A stretch of 64,000 bases of DNA from Apostichopus japonicus. Its lineage: Eukaryota > Echinodermata > Holothuroidea > Aspidochirotida > Stichopodidae. The stretch lies in contig NC_092578.1 of NCBI RefSeq assembly GCF_037975245.1, positions 13,252,321 to 13,316,320 of the forward strand, written 5' to 3'. A model generated the notes under the pieces. That model made no database searches. It was not told the origin of the DNA and saw only the letters and a program-made list of their open reading frames with translations. The translations under genes were made by a program, and so were the position numbers. Shown here piece by piece: positions 12,470 to 25,000 of the stretch. The stretch's first letter is position 1. Each line of letters starts with the position of its first letter.

Positions 12470-12790
12470 TCATTCTCCCTGTGTCCGAATTATATGTTCA
12501 ATCTAATTGACATACCTAGACCTCTCCTACTCTGGTTCCATCCCCAGTCTTACTTCGTCCTTCATCACCATCTGTACGACATCACCATCACCATCTGCAC
12601 CCTCTGTCTGAAACAAATGTTCATTTCTCCTAGATATAACTAGACCTTTCCTGCTCTGGTTCCATGCCCAGTCATACTTCGTCCTTCACCCCCATCGCCC
12701 CCAGGCCATCTGTCCGAAACACATGTTCATTTCTCCTAGATATACCTAGACCTCTCCTGCTTCCATCCCAATTCCATTCCAATGCCCATA
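12470..12790. repeat. Tandem repeat in the DBF4 3' UTR region
   Basis: About two and a half diverged copies of a ~130-bp unit containing CTAGACCTCTCCTGCT and GTCATACTTCGTCC. It lies between the stop codon and the candidate poly(A) signal, so it would be in the 3' UTR. Confidence 0.7.
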
Positions 12791-12891
12791 CCTACTTCTT
12801 AATTTAGACTACATTCACAGAAAGAAGAAGTAAACAGCTATTAACTCTCAAAACTTGTCAAATTTACCGACAACTGTTTGCTACCCCTGAA

Positions 12892-15800
12892 TCACATGTA
12901 GAAAGACATAGGGAGATCAAATGGACGTGCAAGTTCGCTGCCTTCAAACGGGCTTTGCGTCGTTGGTTCATCTTTCCCGATGGAAGACGATGGTTCCGTT
13001 CCTATATGACTAAATGAAGTACCAGCCATCATGTCATTGCTTTCTGTCGTTGGTATACAGAGTCTCCGGCGAGCAGGGTGTGTCTTTATGCTCCCCCTGG
13101 ATCGCCCCACCCTGGGTTTCCTCTTCCGTGGAGGGGTCTGCGTTCCACACTCTACTGTTTTGACTGGTATATTCCCGTCACTCGCCGGAGTGGTCCCCTC
13201 ATCGTTAGTTTCTTCACCTTCGTCCATGCTGGCTTCATCGTGAAATTCAAAGACGTCGAATATGTGAGGGAGACTCAAGTTGAGGGCTGCGAGGGTCCTC
13301 GGCATTCTCTTATCTAGTGATGATCTTCTGGTCCTCCTCTTTGACATGGACAATCTCAGAGACGGCTGCAGAATTTCTTTGGAGAAGTTCGGTCTTCTGT
13401 TCGTTACCAAAATCGGCGTCGTGAGCCCCTTCCTGCGGTTGCTCTCGTTGTAGAGAAGAGCGAAGATCGGAGGTGATTTCTTAGACGCGGAAGAAGAATG
13501 TTTGGGAGATTTGAAAGGTGACGGTGGAGGAGAATCTGGAAAATTAGGTAACGACCTCCTACGCGAGGACGGTGACACTTTCAGTCTGAGGAAGAGCAAA
13601 GGACGACTATAGTCTGAACTTGAACACGAACGTCTCCTTATTCGGCCTACTTTGCTGGGGGTGGTCGGCTTTCCTTTCGTCATGAAATGTTTGACGGGTG
13701 ACACCCTCCAGCCCTCTTGGGCTGGACTGGACAGTTTTGGAAAAGAGACTTCCCCTTCGGAGGCATCATGAACATAGTTATCCAAGATAATGCTTTGATC
13801 TTCCACGGAGATTTTCGGAGAGAAAGTCACGTGTGGTAAATTTCTCTTTCCTTGTGAAAGACGTCTCTTGGGTGTGCTGAACGAGGGCTGCGATTCCCTC
13901 TGGGCTGGCGAGTCGGTGTTTGATATTTCTCGAAGAGCTTGTTTCCTCGTTGGTGATTTGAGCGTATCATTGGGCAGAGATGGCTTTTCCTTTCTCTTCT
14001 TCGGAGTGGGAGCTTTGACCCTCTTCCTCAGGGTTCTTCCTGTCTGTGCTTCCTTCGCTGTGTCCCTGTTTCCCACCCCTTTTGGCCGTTTACTGTCCAC
14101 GGTCTGTCCTGTCTTAACGACAGTTCTTTGGTTGTCGTCCGCGTTTTCATTGGCATTCTCGCCACCTTCCGGTACGACTTGATCCATCATCACCTCTTGA
14201 TTCTCTTTACTACTTTCCCTCGCCAAAGCTGCTTTCTTTCCCTCCAGTTCCAGTCTCTGCCTTTCCAGTTCTTCCTGGATCTGTTGCGTTTGTTTCTCCC
14301 TGACCTCTAGAGCTGTATCTAACTTGGTCATGAAACCTTGGACCTGGGTCTCCCATTCGGACCCATCTGAAGGGAAATTTTCCACTTTTTGGAGTACAAT
14401 GTCGACTTCCACGCTACCCTCGCTTGACTCCGAGTCAGAGTCTGATCTGTCTTCTACAGGGGGTAACCCTAACTCTGAACTCGGCACGTAAACTACGTCA
14501 AGGGCAGCATTTTTCAGTTTCTCCTTCATGGATTCTTTATCTGGTTTGTTAAAGCTGTCGTACAGCATTTCCGTTTCATGTATCTCTTCGTTAGAAAATC
14601 CTTCAAAGTTACCATCGCTCACTGGGTCGCTTCGGAAAATTGTTCGTATTCGTTCGTCCTCACTGCCCGTGATCTCGCTGTGTCCTTTGCTTTGTGCTTT
14701 ACTCCTGCTGGGATTCAAGCCAAAATCTGTATGGGCATGCCCTAAAAAAGGCTGCCCGGTTGAGGTATTTGTGGTTCCCTGAGGGAAGTTTCTATTCTCC
14801 AGAGCTAAACCGACAGTTTGAGTCTGATAGAGAGGACCTGGAGCTGAACTGCCAAAGATATATCGATGTCTGGTTTGAGATTCCACCTCTCTCGTCGTGG
14901 AATGACTGTTCGCAGTTTCTGGTCGTTCAATCTGCTTGGAATGATTTGTTGAACGGTTATCGTTTCCTTGCCTATTACTACTCTCTCCCAAATCTGACGT
15001 TCTTCCGCCTTTCTCACTCTCCCCTGGTTTATGACTTGACTTGCTCAATCCCTTCTCGTTCTGGTCTTTGGTTACGTCTTCTATGCCTACTTGGTTCTCT
15101 TCCGATGTCCCTGCTTTCTTCCTCCGAGTTTTACCTGTCACCACTTTGGGAGAAGAGGGCTCTTTCCTGGGACTACTAACTACTATCACTTCCTCTAGGT
15201 GACTTGGGCCCTCAGAGGATATCTTTCTCCTCCTTGGAGATGTACGAGTCACAGTCTTCCCCTTATCTGCTTCCGTCGGCTCTTGATCTATAACACCTAA
15301 ATCTGCTCCCCCCTCTGCGACCCCCTTTAGACCCTTTCGTTTCTTGGTAGGGGGGCTTTGTGGGCTCATATCTAGCAGAGCCCTGCGTCTTCTCCTCGTC
15401 AGCGACAGGCGATACCTGGGAGATATCGGTGTGGACATATTGTTCTTTGAAAGCTGATCTGCTATGACCTGCCTCGACCTCTCTGGTGAAGTACACTTAC
15501 TGGCATCCTGAGTGATCGGTGGATTCAGTATGTTATCTACATCTCTAGCACACATTGACGAATCTATCGTTGCGACTGCTAAACTCTCTTGAGTGGTCGT
15601 CTCTATCTGCATATTACTGCTTTCTTTACCGATTACACTTTCCCTCTGACATCCTCTCCCTGTCTCGTCCCTTAGAGCAGTTTCTTTCGGCTTTTCTTGA
15701 GAATCCTCTGCCTGTTTTGGACTTTTGGACCTCAGACGAGGTGACAGCCTCGTGCCGACTGTTTCTTCCACTATGGGTGGCGGAGTTTTCGCCAAAACCG

Positions 15801-16027
15801 GCGACAATGAAGAAGAGCGCCTCTTCTTGCTCCTCCCTGCAACCCCTTTCTGCTTTCGTGGAGAGGAGGACTTAGGTGACCTATGCTTCTTGAGAGGGGC
15901 TTTTTTATTTGTTAATGGTTTATCTACCGGAGTCACAGATGTATCGTGGAGATTGGCTGCAAGTGGAACGTCTCTTTCTTGACCTGCTTCTGATATCAAT
16001 AGCACCTCATCTACGTCATGAGGAGTC
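12892..16027 (-). CDS. DBF4: DBF4 exon 12: 1044-residue C-terminal tail
   Basis: The acceptor TCATCCAG/G is at 16028 and the stop at 12892. The exon encodes residues 366-1410 without interruption. The sequence is basic and rich in SP/TP sites, with probable nuclear localisation clusters near residues 575-600 (LTRRRRR, TKKRKG) and many RRRS/KRRL patches. A predicted coiled coil spans ~931-971 (VREKQTQQIQEELERQRLEL). A KEN tripeptide at 973-975 (codons 14200-14208) is a possible APC/C degron. S/T-P density fits a cell-cycle-phosphorylated, largely disordered region. No enzymatic domain is seen. Drosophila Chiffon, another DBF4, also has a very long tail, but no clear shared motif was detected. 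Confidence 0.9.
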
Positions 16028-19000
16028 CTGGATGAGAAGAGAAACAGTCACAATCAATCCAACAATTCAAACCTAAAAGATAGGTGAGCAGCTAACAAGT
16101 AGCTGCTGAATTGATTTCAGTCAATTCTTCATTATAGTAAATTAGCAACAGATAAAGCATAAAGTCAATATTAAAGTCCCATAAAATAAGGCAATTTACT
16201 TGTTTAACTAGTAACTGGGGCTTTCCAACGTTTCAATGAAGGGTGCCATCATATAGGTTCTAACAGCGATGACCTGTACGCAAATTTACTGATCTCTGAA
16301 TCAAAGAAACAAGATAGGGTAAAAGCACTCAAAATTTACTGCCGAATGAAATTGTTCCCCCAACATAACATACATGTTTGAGAAAATACAATTTAATGTG
16401 CGTAAACCGGTGGGTTTGACTTGAAACCTTTTACACGTTTCAAAGGATAATTAAAATATCACTTTTTTCTGTACTATTAGTGATCAGCTCATAATACGAT
16501 TATACTAGTGCTTGTGACAGTATTAAAACTCATAGCAACAGCTGGCCAAGGTTTGAGAAAAAAGATAGTATGGATATTAGGGCGCCCTCTGTTATTTTTT
16601 ATCGCAGCTGGGGAGCCCCACTGTCAGACATGTCCGATGATTAATATTAATATGAACATTTGGAAATGGAATGGCATAGTTAATTACACCATCAGTAATG
16701 TTCATTTGGTGATAATTTAGGAAGATGTCATAGTTGTAGCTCTTGAAATGTTATTTGATATTATTTTTAATATTTTATAGGTTTAGAAACTTCAAAGGAG
16801 TTCCCTATCTAGTGCAAAAAGCTGCCAAATAGCAAAATATATATATATATATCTTCAAAGGTTAAAAATCACTACAGGGATACAAATCAGGGATACAAAT
16901 CTCTTCTAATCCCTACTAATTGGAGAGAATCACATGATTTAATTCACTGACATTGTTTAATATCTTCAAGGGTTAATAAATCATTTCTAATCCCTGATAA
17001 ATGGAAAGGATCATGATTTAATTCAGTAATATTTTTTTTCAAGGGTTACAAATCTCTTCTAATCCCTGCTAAATAGAAAGGATCAAAATGATTTAATTCA
17101 GTAATACATACATTCCATTCCAAATCTAGTAACTAACATTACACTTTCCAGACATCAACAGAATATGGTTGTCATATATATTCAACCTTGTCAAACTATA
17201 ACTCCCAAAGGATTTATGGTTATTCTGATCTACAATGTCACTCTGAGCTTTCTTGCAGGATATGATGCAGCAACAGTGCATGAGACAACCCCTCCTCCCA
17301 TATATCAACGAACAATTCTGATAATCTACTCCATACCTTTCTGTTTGTCCACTGGCCTGGAATTGAAGGCAGTCATTCAAGAACTGGTCTATGTTGGGGC
17401 CTTCATTAATCATAGCATCAAGGTTGGTGTAGTTACTCTGATTTTTGACAAAATACTGGTGACCGGAACTCTCAACGTGCTGGTAACAGTGAGTAAAGAA
17501 AAATGAAAGTCATTAAGGAAAGTAACATCCTAACCGACACTTGGAAAGGAGCAATGAATAACCTCACCCTTAAAGTGGTTTACTATGGTTAATATTGTGA
17601 GATGGGTTGGTTTAATTGACTCAACAAGACTGCAGTGGCTGACTGTGCTTCGTGGGTAATGTCTTACAGTGGTGCTAAGTACTACTTCATTTTCAACATA
17701 GGTAATGGCTAACAGTAGTGTAGTTTCATCTTGCTACCACCCTGTTATTATAGGTAATGGCTAACAGTAGTGTAGTTTCAACTTGCTACCATCTTGTAAA
17801 TATAGGTAATGGCTTACAGTAGTGTAGTTTCATCTTGCTACCATCCTGTTAACATAGGTAATGGCCTACAGTAGTGCATGTTTATCTTGCTACCTCAATG
17901 TAAACATAGATAATTGCTAACAGTAGTGTAGTTTCATCTTGCTACCATCCTGTAAACATAGGTAATGGCTTACAGTACTTAATGTAGTTTCATCTTGCTA
18001 CCATCCTGTAAACATAGGTTATATCTTACCTGATCCAGATCACTGTACCTCTCTCGACAGCACTCACAATAACCTCTGACCTTTCCCTGCACCTGCAGGT
18101 TAGGTGTGGTCTTTTTCTTTCTAGCGGGCTTCTTCGAAGGTTTAGGAGTATTTTTACTGTTGAGGAAGGAACAGAAAGCTGCTGCAGTTAATTAGGTCAT
18201 ATCTACCAAGCAAATTGTGTAAACCTTACCTTCCATTGAAAGCCCTATATACACTTTTACTATTTTTATGATCATGAAATTGTGTGTCCATGAACGATGC
18301 TAACTCTATGCCAATTCACCAGCATTAGTGATCTGTAATTTATTAGTGATAATGTTGTTGGTACACCAGACAATGTGCAGTGAGCAAGTAGCAGCTCCTG
18401 TATCACCTATACATACAAGCAAAAAACTAGTAATTTGGACTATTGTCCCTCATGTTCTTTACTCTATAGATTATTAATGTCCAGCAATTCATTCTGAGAA
18501 TCACCTTTTACAGAGAAACACTAAGCCATTTATATAACATACAGTAACTACCACATTGTGTTATCTACAATGTTTTGGTGACAAAGAACTACAAATTTTC
18601 TAGGCTTTGTTGACAAGTAAGCTTCGGAGATCTTCATAATTTTGCAAGTTTGGAGACTGAATAGTACTGCCAAGTAAAAAATAACAATAATACCAATTTC
18701 CATCAGTTAACTAGTCATCTAATTAACTTCGAACTCAACAGCGACTTTTTAAAACATTTTTTGCATACAATATAAATTTGGTTTGTCTGTACATGAACAC
18801 ACAAATACTAAATGTATTCAATACAAAAAGACAAAAAGAAACTGCATTACTCTGCTTGACCGTACAAACCATTTCTAAATGAAAAATGCCTTCATTTTTA
18901 TAGACTGATAAAACAAAACAACCCTAAAAAGACCAACGTTACTAGACATAATTAACAGTCCTCTTCGACTAAGATTAGAGTATTATTTCGGTTCCCAATT

Positions 19001-22000
19001 CCCGACCAGCCAGACTTGACTTGTTCTACATTTCTGTCAAACAACACTTGACAATGATACAGGCTTAATTATCTAAAAGCATTGCAAAAAAAAGCCACTG
19101 ACTCAAAGGGTGAATGTGCCTGATACTTATATGTATTCCCTTAGGTATACACCTGGATCGAACACTGCAGCAGAGGGTAAAGGCTTTCAGTTATTCACAG
19201 TAGAATAAACTCCCATTATCTTGTCAGCTATTTAACTCTACCTGACCTGATAAGTAATCAAGCATTCATGATGTGTAATACAGACGAAACAGATCTACCA
19301 GAAGAAACTTCCACGAAAGACCCCATTTCCTGTTATTTCAGAGCTCTAGGACGTTTCCAAATACTGAAAAGGATGCCCTTAGCCAGACCTTTTGTGCTAC
19401 TGCCAAGTGCAATCCCCACACAGACACAGAGCCACACAGAGAAATAAACAGCGACGGTCTAATTACGTGTATCCATTAGAAATTGTGATCTAGAAATAAT
19501 ATGTGCCATTTTATTTTATTCTGTAAATATCAGAAATGAAGTCTTACAAGTGTGATAGAATGATGCACAAGCCTGCTATTTCATGTATCACCTGTTTACA
19601 AGCATTAATATTATACACATTTATGTATGCCTATTAGCCTTCACTGCAGGAATAAACAGACCCCTTTCCCACTTGACTTGACAAAAATTACCCCCAGCGA
19701 ATCCTCGAGTCGAACACAAGTATGAAGAACTCAACATGATTGATGTAAAGAAGAAGGCATGTCTGTAAGGTATTCATCTTACAAACAACAAAAATTGCAA
19801 ACTTGGTTTATGGGATGTTAGAGATATTTCTACTATGTTAAGAAAATGTTTTAAATTCAAGCATTTAGGCATATCTGGGAGAAATTCTTTTGCTTCCATG
19901 TGTAAACATGAAATATGCATGAGGTACTTCACACAAAGGGCCATAGGCAAACATGTCAACTTATTATTCCTTTTTTTTACATAAATATTCCAGATGATAA
20001 CAGGTCACAAACAACTGCGAGATTTTTAAGATTCATCTTCGCATTGTGAGTGATGCTGCGTGACACCACAGGCTGAATTATGACAGTCACGTGACAGACG
20101 CAAAGGAACGAAGCAAACAAGTCCGTGCTGGAAGCGGGGACTGACAAGTGCATTACAGACCCTGATGGCACGAGGCTCGAAGTATATAAATGCATATGTA
20201 GCACATTTATCTTGCTGTGTCAGATGTAGCAGATGGAACAGATTACTCTAAATTTCACAACCAACTGTATAGTGTTTCAATACACCCAAATTCTTAAAGT
20301 CTGGTATCAAAATATGTTATACTTCAGTATGGTTTCCTGCTGTGCAATTCATGTAAGTACTTTTTAACTAGAAGATTATTTGTCTGGCTACATTACCTTC
20401 CTTCAGCCTGGTCAGCTCTCCTCGGAGTTGTTTGTGCTGGAGGAGGAGGTTGCACATGCCTATCTTCATCCTGGTTTGGTACCCTCTCAGTGAAAGGACT
20501 GAGTGTGTTCGTACTATCCACCACGACTCTAGGCCACACGTCCATCTCCCTCGTAGAGGGTCGAAATCGCCTACGGAGGGGAAAAAATAGGAAAGAAAAC
20601 ATTCTTATAAATCCTCATTGACTGGTTTGCCTCCCCGCAAGACGACCATCTTCCGAAGGGTAACAATGTTTACTAAGGTGATAGTAGTCAATAAGTTATG
20701 ATCCAACATCTTCCTAAGCGTCACAATGTTTAATAAGATAATATGAGTTAATAACTTATGACCCAACATCTTCCTAAGTGTTACAATGTTTAATAAGGTA
20801 ATAGTAGTTAATACCTTATGCCCCAACATCTTCTTAAGTGTCACAATGTTACTAAGGTAATAGTAGTTCATTACTTATGACCCAACATCTTCCTATGTTA
20901 CTAAGGTAATAATAGTTAATAACTTATGACCCAACATCTTCTTAAGTGTCACAATGTTTAATAAGGCAACATTAATTAATAACTTATGACCCAACATCTT
21001 CCTAAGTGTCACAATGGTTACTAAGGAAATAGTTATTGATAATTTATGATCCAACATCTTCTTAAGTGTCACAATGTTTACTAATGTAATAGTAGTTAAT
21101 AACTTATGATCCAACATCTTCCTAAGTGTCACAATGTTTACTAAGGTAATAGTAGTTCATAACTTATGACCCAACATTCTAACGTTGTAATGCAAAGGAA
21201 ATCTTTCAATCTGAATATACTGGCAGTATGTCAGTTTCTGCTGTTTAATTTTCTAACTTAGCAAAAGTATGATGAATGAATGGAAAACAGAGAAATGTTG
21301 TAAGATAAATATAATGAAAGTGATAGATTTACTAATCGACTGTTGTCTTCAACAGAGTAAAGTTGTAAGATAAATACAATGAGAGTGATAGATTTACTAA
21401 CCGACTGTTGTCTTCAACTTTCAAGTAATACAATGAGAGTGATAGATTTACTAACCGAGTGTTGTCTTCAACAGATTAATGTTGTAAGATAAATACAATG
21501 AGAGTGATAGATTTGCTAACCGACTGTTGTCTTCAACTTTCAAGTAATACAATGAGAGTGATAGATTTACTAACTGAGTGTTGTCTTCAACAGATTAATG
21601 TTGTAAGATAAATACAATGAGAGTGATAGATTTGCTAACCGACTGTTGTCTTCAACAGAGTAATGTTGTATAAAGATAAATACAATGAGAGTGATAGATT
21701 TACTAACCGACTGTTGTCTTCAACTTTCAAGAAATACCGCTGTAACTGCCTTTCTGTTGGCAATAAATAAAAAGGGGAAATTGTGGGGATTATTAATTAC
21801 ATATCGATATGTTGAGAATGAAATACAAATTGTACACAGAGTCGACAACTACATGTTTTGAATTTCAATGTAATATGCTTTGCCACTGAACTCATCAGAA
21901 AGAGAAAAGGCATGGGGGGGGGGGGGTGGGGGGTCTCATTTATTTTCTACTAATCTTGACTTCACATCCAAACCTCAAGCACTAAACACATAAACTTTAC

Positions 22001-25000
22001 TGTTAGGTTCGTTCTGAACAAAACATATCAATATGTATATTAAAAAGGTAGGCATTAGTTTTTGTAACCGAGACTGCATCTATTACTTCTTCGCTACCCA
22101 ACCTGCCCTTTCACAGCGTAACATATCATACATCTTATCAAATTACAAGAGAATATTTCTTTACCCTTCTTGTTCGCCCTTTGACGTGGACTGTCTCCCT
22201 GCAATGAAAGATGAAAAAATGAGAGAACATGAAACAAGTGGTCACATGGGCTAATTGCCTAAAATAATAGAAAGAAATATCATTTGTCCTAAAAATGGAA
22301 CAACTCTTACTTATTAAACAAATTGATCTTTTTTTTTTTTTTAAATTAAAAAAATCACATCATCATTAGAAAACAAGCAACTTACTTTACAAGAGTTCTG
22401 CACAAGGTCTGACCAAATTGCTGATTAAAGTATCCAGCACAGATACCTTGCATTTAGACTGGCAATGGATCAACTCTCACATATTAAACAAATTGATCTT
22501 GCTTTTAAATTTAAACAAACCACATCATCATTAGAAAAAAAGCACCTTACTTTTCAAGAGTTCTGCACAAGGTCTGACCGAATTGCTAATTTAAGTATCC
22601 AGCACAGATACCTTGCATTTAGACTGGCAATGGATCAACTCTCACATACTAAACAAATTGATCTTGTTTTTTAATTTAAAAAAAATCACATCATCATTAG
22701 TAAAAACAAACACCTTACTTTTCAAGAGTCCTGCACAAGGACTGACCAATTGCTGATTAAAGTATCCAGCACAGATACCTTGCATTTAGACTGGAACTGA
22801 AATTATTCTTTGGCTTGTGAATTGCTACACTTTTTTTAATGTGCCATATTCTCTGTTAAAAGTACCTTCCTTGCGATATGTTTATAGCTGCAACAAAAAT
22901 TCGAGTACATCTGTAACAGGTTCACTTTACTGAATCTTTCTTGTCTAGACGGCAATGGCAAAATGATTTTGAGGATTTTGTGATGACTAAAGGTTATATT
23001 TTCGTTTATGACCTTTTCCCTCAACTATCCGTCTCGCTCCCCTTTTCCGAGACTGCATCCGAAACCAAATGGTTGACTCACCTTAATTACCCACATGCCT
23101 TTCTGATCTACGAGATTAATAACATGTTTTTCATGGTTTAATGTTCTTGTTCTGGAGAAAAAAAATTATCATGCTCTGGAAAGAACATACATCTTTCATT
23201 TTATTCTCATCCGATGCATTTATCTCAACATCTCGATTTGAGAGATTGAATTCTTCTTTTTCTTTCTCATATGGATATACATGGTTCTTGATTCTACCAA
23301 GATGTGACCAACTTCAACTCCAAGCTGACATTAGGGAACCACAGTAGACCAATGCCCCAACACAACAGCAACCTGTGCAATTCAGTTTGGATACAAAGTT
23401 GTACAGTTGCAAAGTTCTGTATTTTTTCAGGAAGTGTTTCTACCCGACAAGCCCTATAGGGTTTTTTAGTACATTTCCTTTCACAAGTTTTGTTTCTTAT
23501 CTACTTCTATGTCATACTTATGTTGTGATAGAACAAAATATATAAATAAATAATAAAAAAAATAAAAAAATATACAAACCTTTGCTTTAGGCAAGAGACC
23601 GGCTCCTGCCAGTTTTTCCTTCTCACGTTCCACATATGTCAGAACTTCTGTGAGATGTACCGTTAAGGAAATATTCAGCATTCTGTTACGAGACGGCTTA
23701 TTGACAATATAGCAAACCCTTTTTTAGTATTACTTATTCGTGTATCAATGTCCCTTTCCTAAAGATGCAGTTACAGTTAAACTTTCCTCTAGTATTTTCT
23801 GATTTGGTTGCTTTTCAAAGCGAAGATAAAAAGATGGCAGTAACAAAACAACTGGGAATGTTGGCTGACTAGCAGCTCAAAGAAAATTAAAATATCAAAT
23901 ATTCCAATCAATCCAGTAGATATCTTCCGATTACTATTTTAGATCACTCTCCCTGTCACTCTGCTCCCACCCCAGCCCTCCCAGCTCTCTAAAACACTCA
24001 TGAAGGTCCAAAGTGATCATCAAATAAGGTATTAGTACCATGTTATGTATGAAAACTTTGTAAACAGTTTTTATATTCATTGTTACATGAGAAGTCCCAT
24101 CTTACCCTTCAAATTTGAGAGTGTCTATTACATAACAAGCATTGGATTAAAAGAGTGTATTGTACAGTATTGTGTGCTTGCTCTCATACCACCAAACTGG
24201 ATGGGGACTTAATAACAAATAAATTCATTCCATTTATGCGATTTAAGTTATAAAGGATACTGTCCAGACATTTGATGGGGATTCCCATATTACGAGCATT
24301 GTTCAAAACATCCGTGGATCCTCTTGTCTGAAATACAAATAACAACAAAAATGTCAAACTCCAGAAGACTGTTTGCATAGATGTAATAGTGACCAAAGTT
24401 GAAAAAAAAATTCTCACCATTATAATTATAGGCCATGTCACTGCTAGTAAATGCTGCTGTTACTAATGTAAATTACATATGTGGAACAATTTAGTGCTTA
24501 CATTTTGCATTCAAAATAAAATAAAACTATAAGCAAACTGCTTATCCACTGATGAGCCTGTGTAAGAGAATGTGTTAAAGTAAGTTGGCCTGATGTTTCG
24601 ATCCTAGCAGGATCTTCTTCAATGGTTAAATGACAAGTAACAGTAACAGAAGGGATAAAAACATGCACAGAATACAGACAGGTAAATGAGCATGGTGAAC
24701 ACAAAGAGATAGATGCAAGGGGATTAGTAGACAAGGGATGGAGAGAAGAAGAAAGAAACCAGCAGGGAAAGAGGAGAGGTAGGAGATAAACAGTGAAAGG
24801 AAAAATACATTTTGCATTGTAATTTTTGTGTATTTTTAGTTTTAACCTCTGTCATCTATCTGATCTCTTGTAGAGTTTGCGGCATCCATTATGCTGGTGA
24901 TACCAAAACCACCATCAAGAAGCAGGTCAATGGTCACAGATCCACAGTCAACACCATGAAGACTGAGACCCCGGTTAGAGAACACTTTAACCTTCCCAAC

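Noticed and set aside
17653-18016. CRISPR-like regular repeats
   Set aside because: Contiguous minisatellite without unique spacers, in a eukaryotic intron.
20605-21132. Minus-strand open frames with a 20-residue repeat
   Set aside because: The 60-bp intronic minisatellite is a multiple of three; no splice or family support.
22180-22230. Plus-strand reading contains CSPFDVD, identical to a peptide in human DBF4
   Set aside because: DBF4 here is on the minus strand, the exon on that strand gives a phase-consistent linker, and the equivalent of CSPFDVD is in exon 9 (LSPFTERV). The plus-strand match is coincidence.
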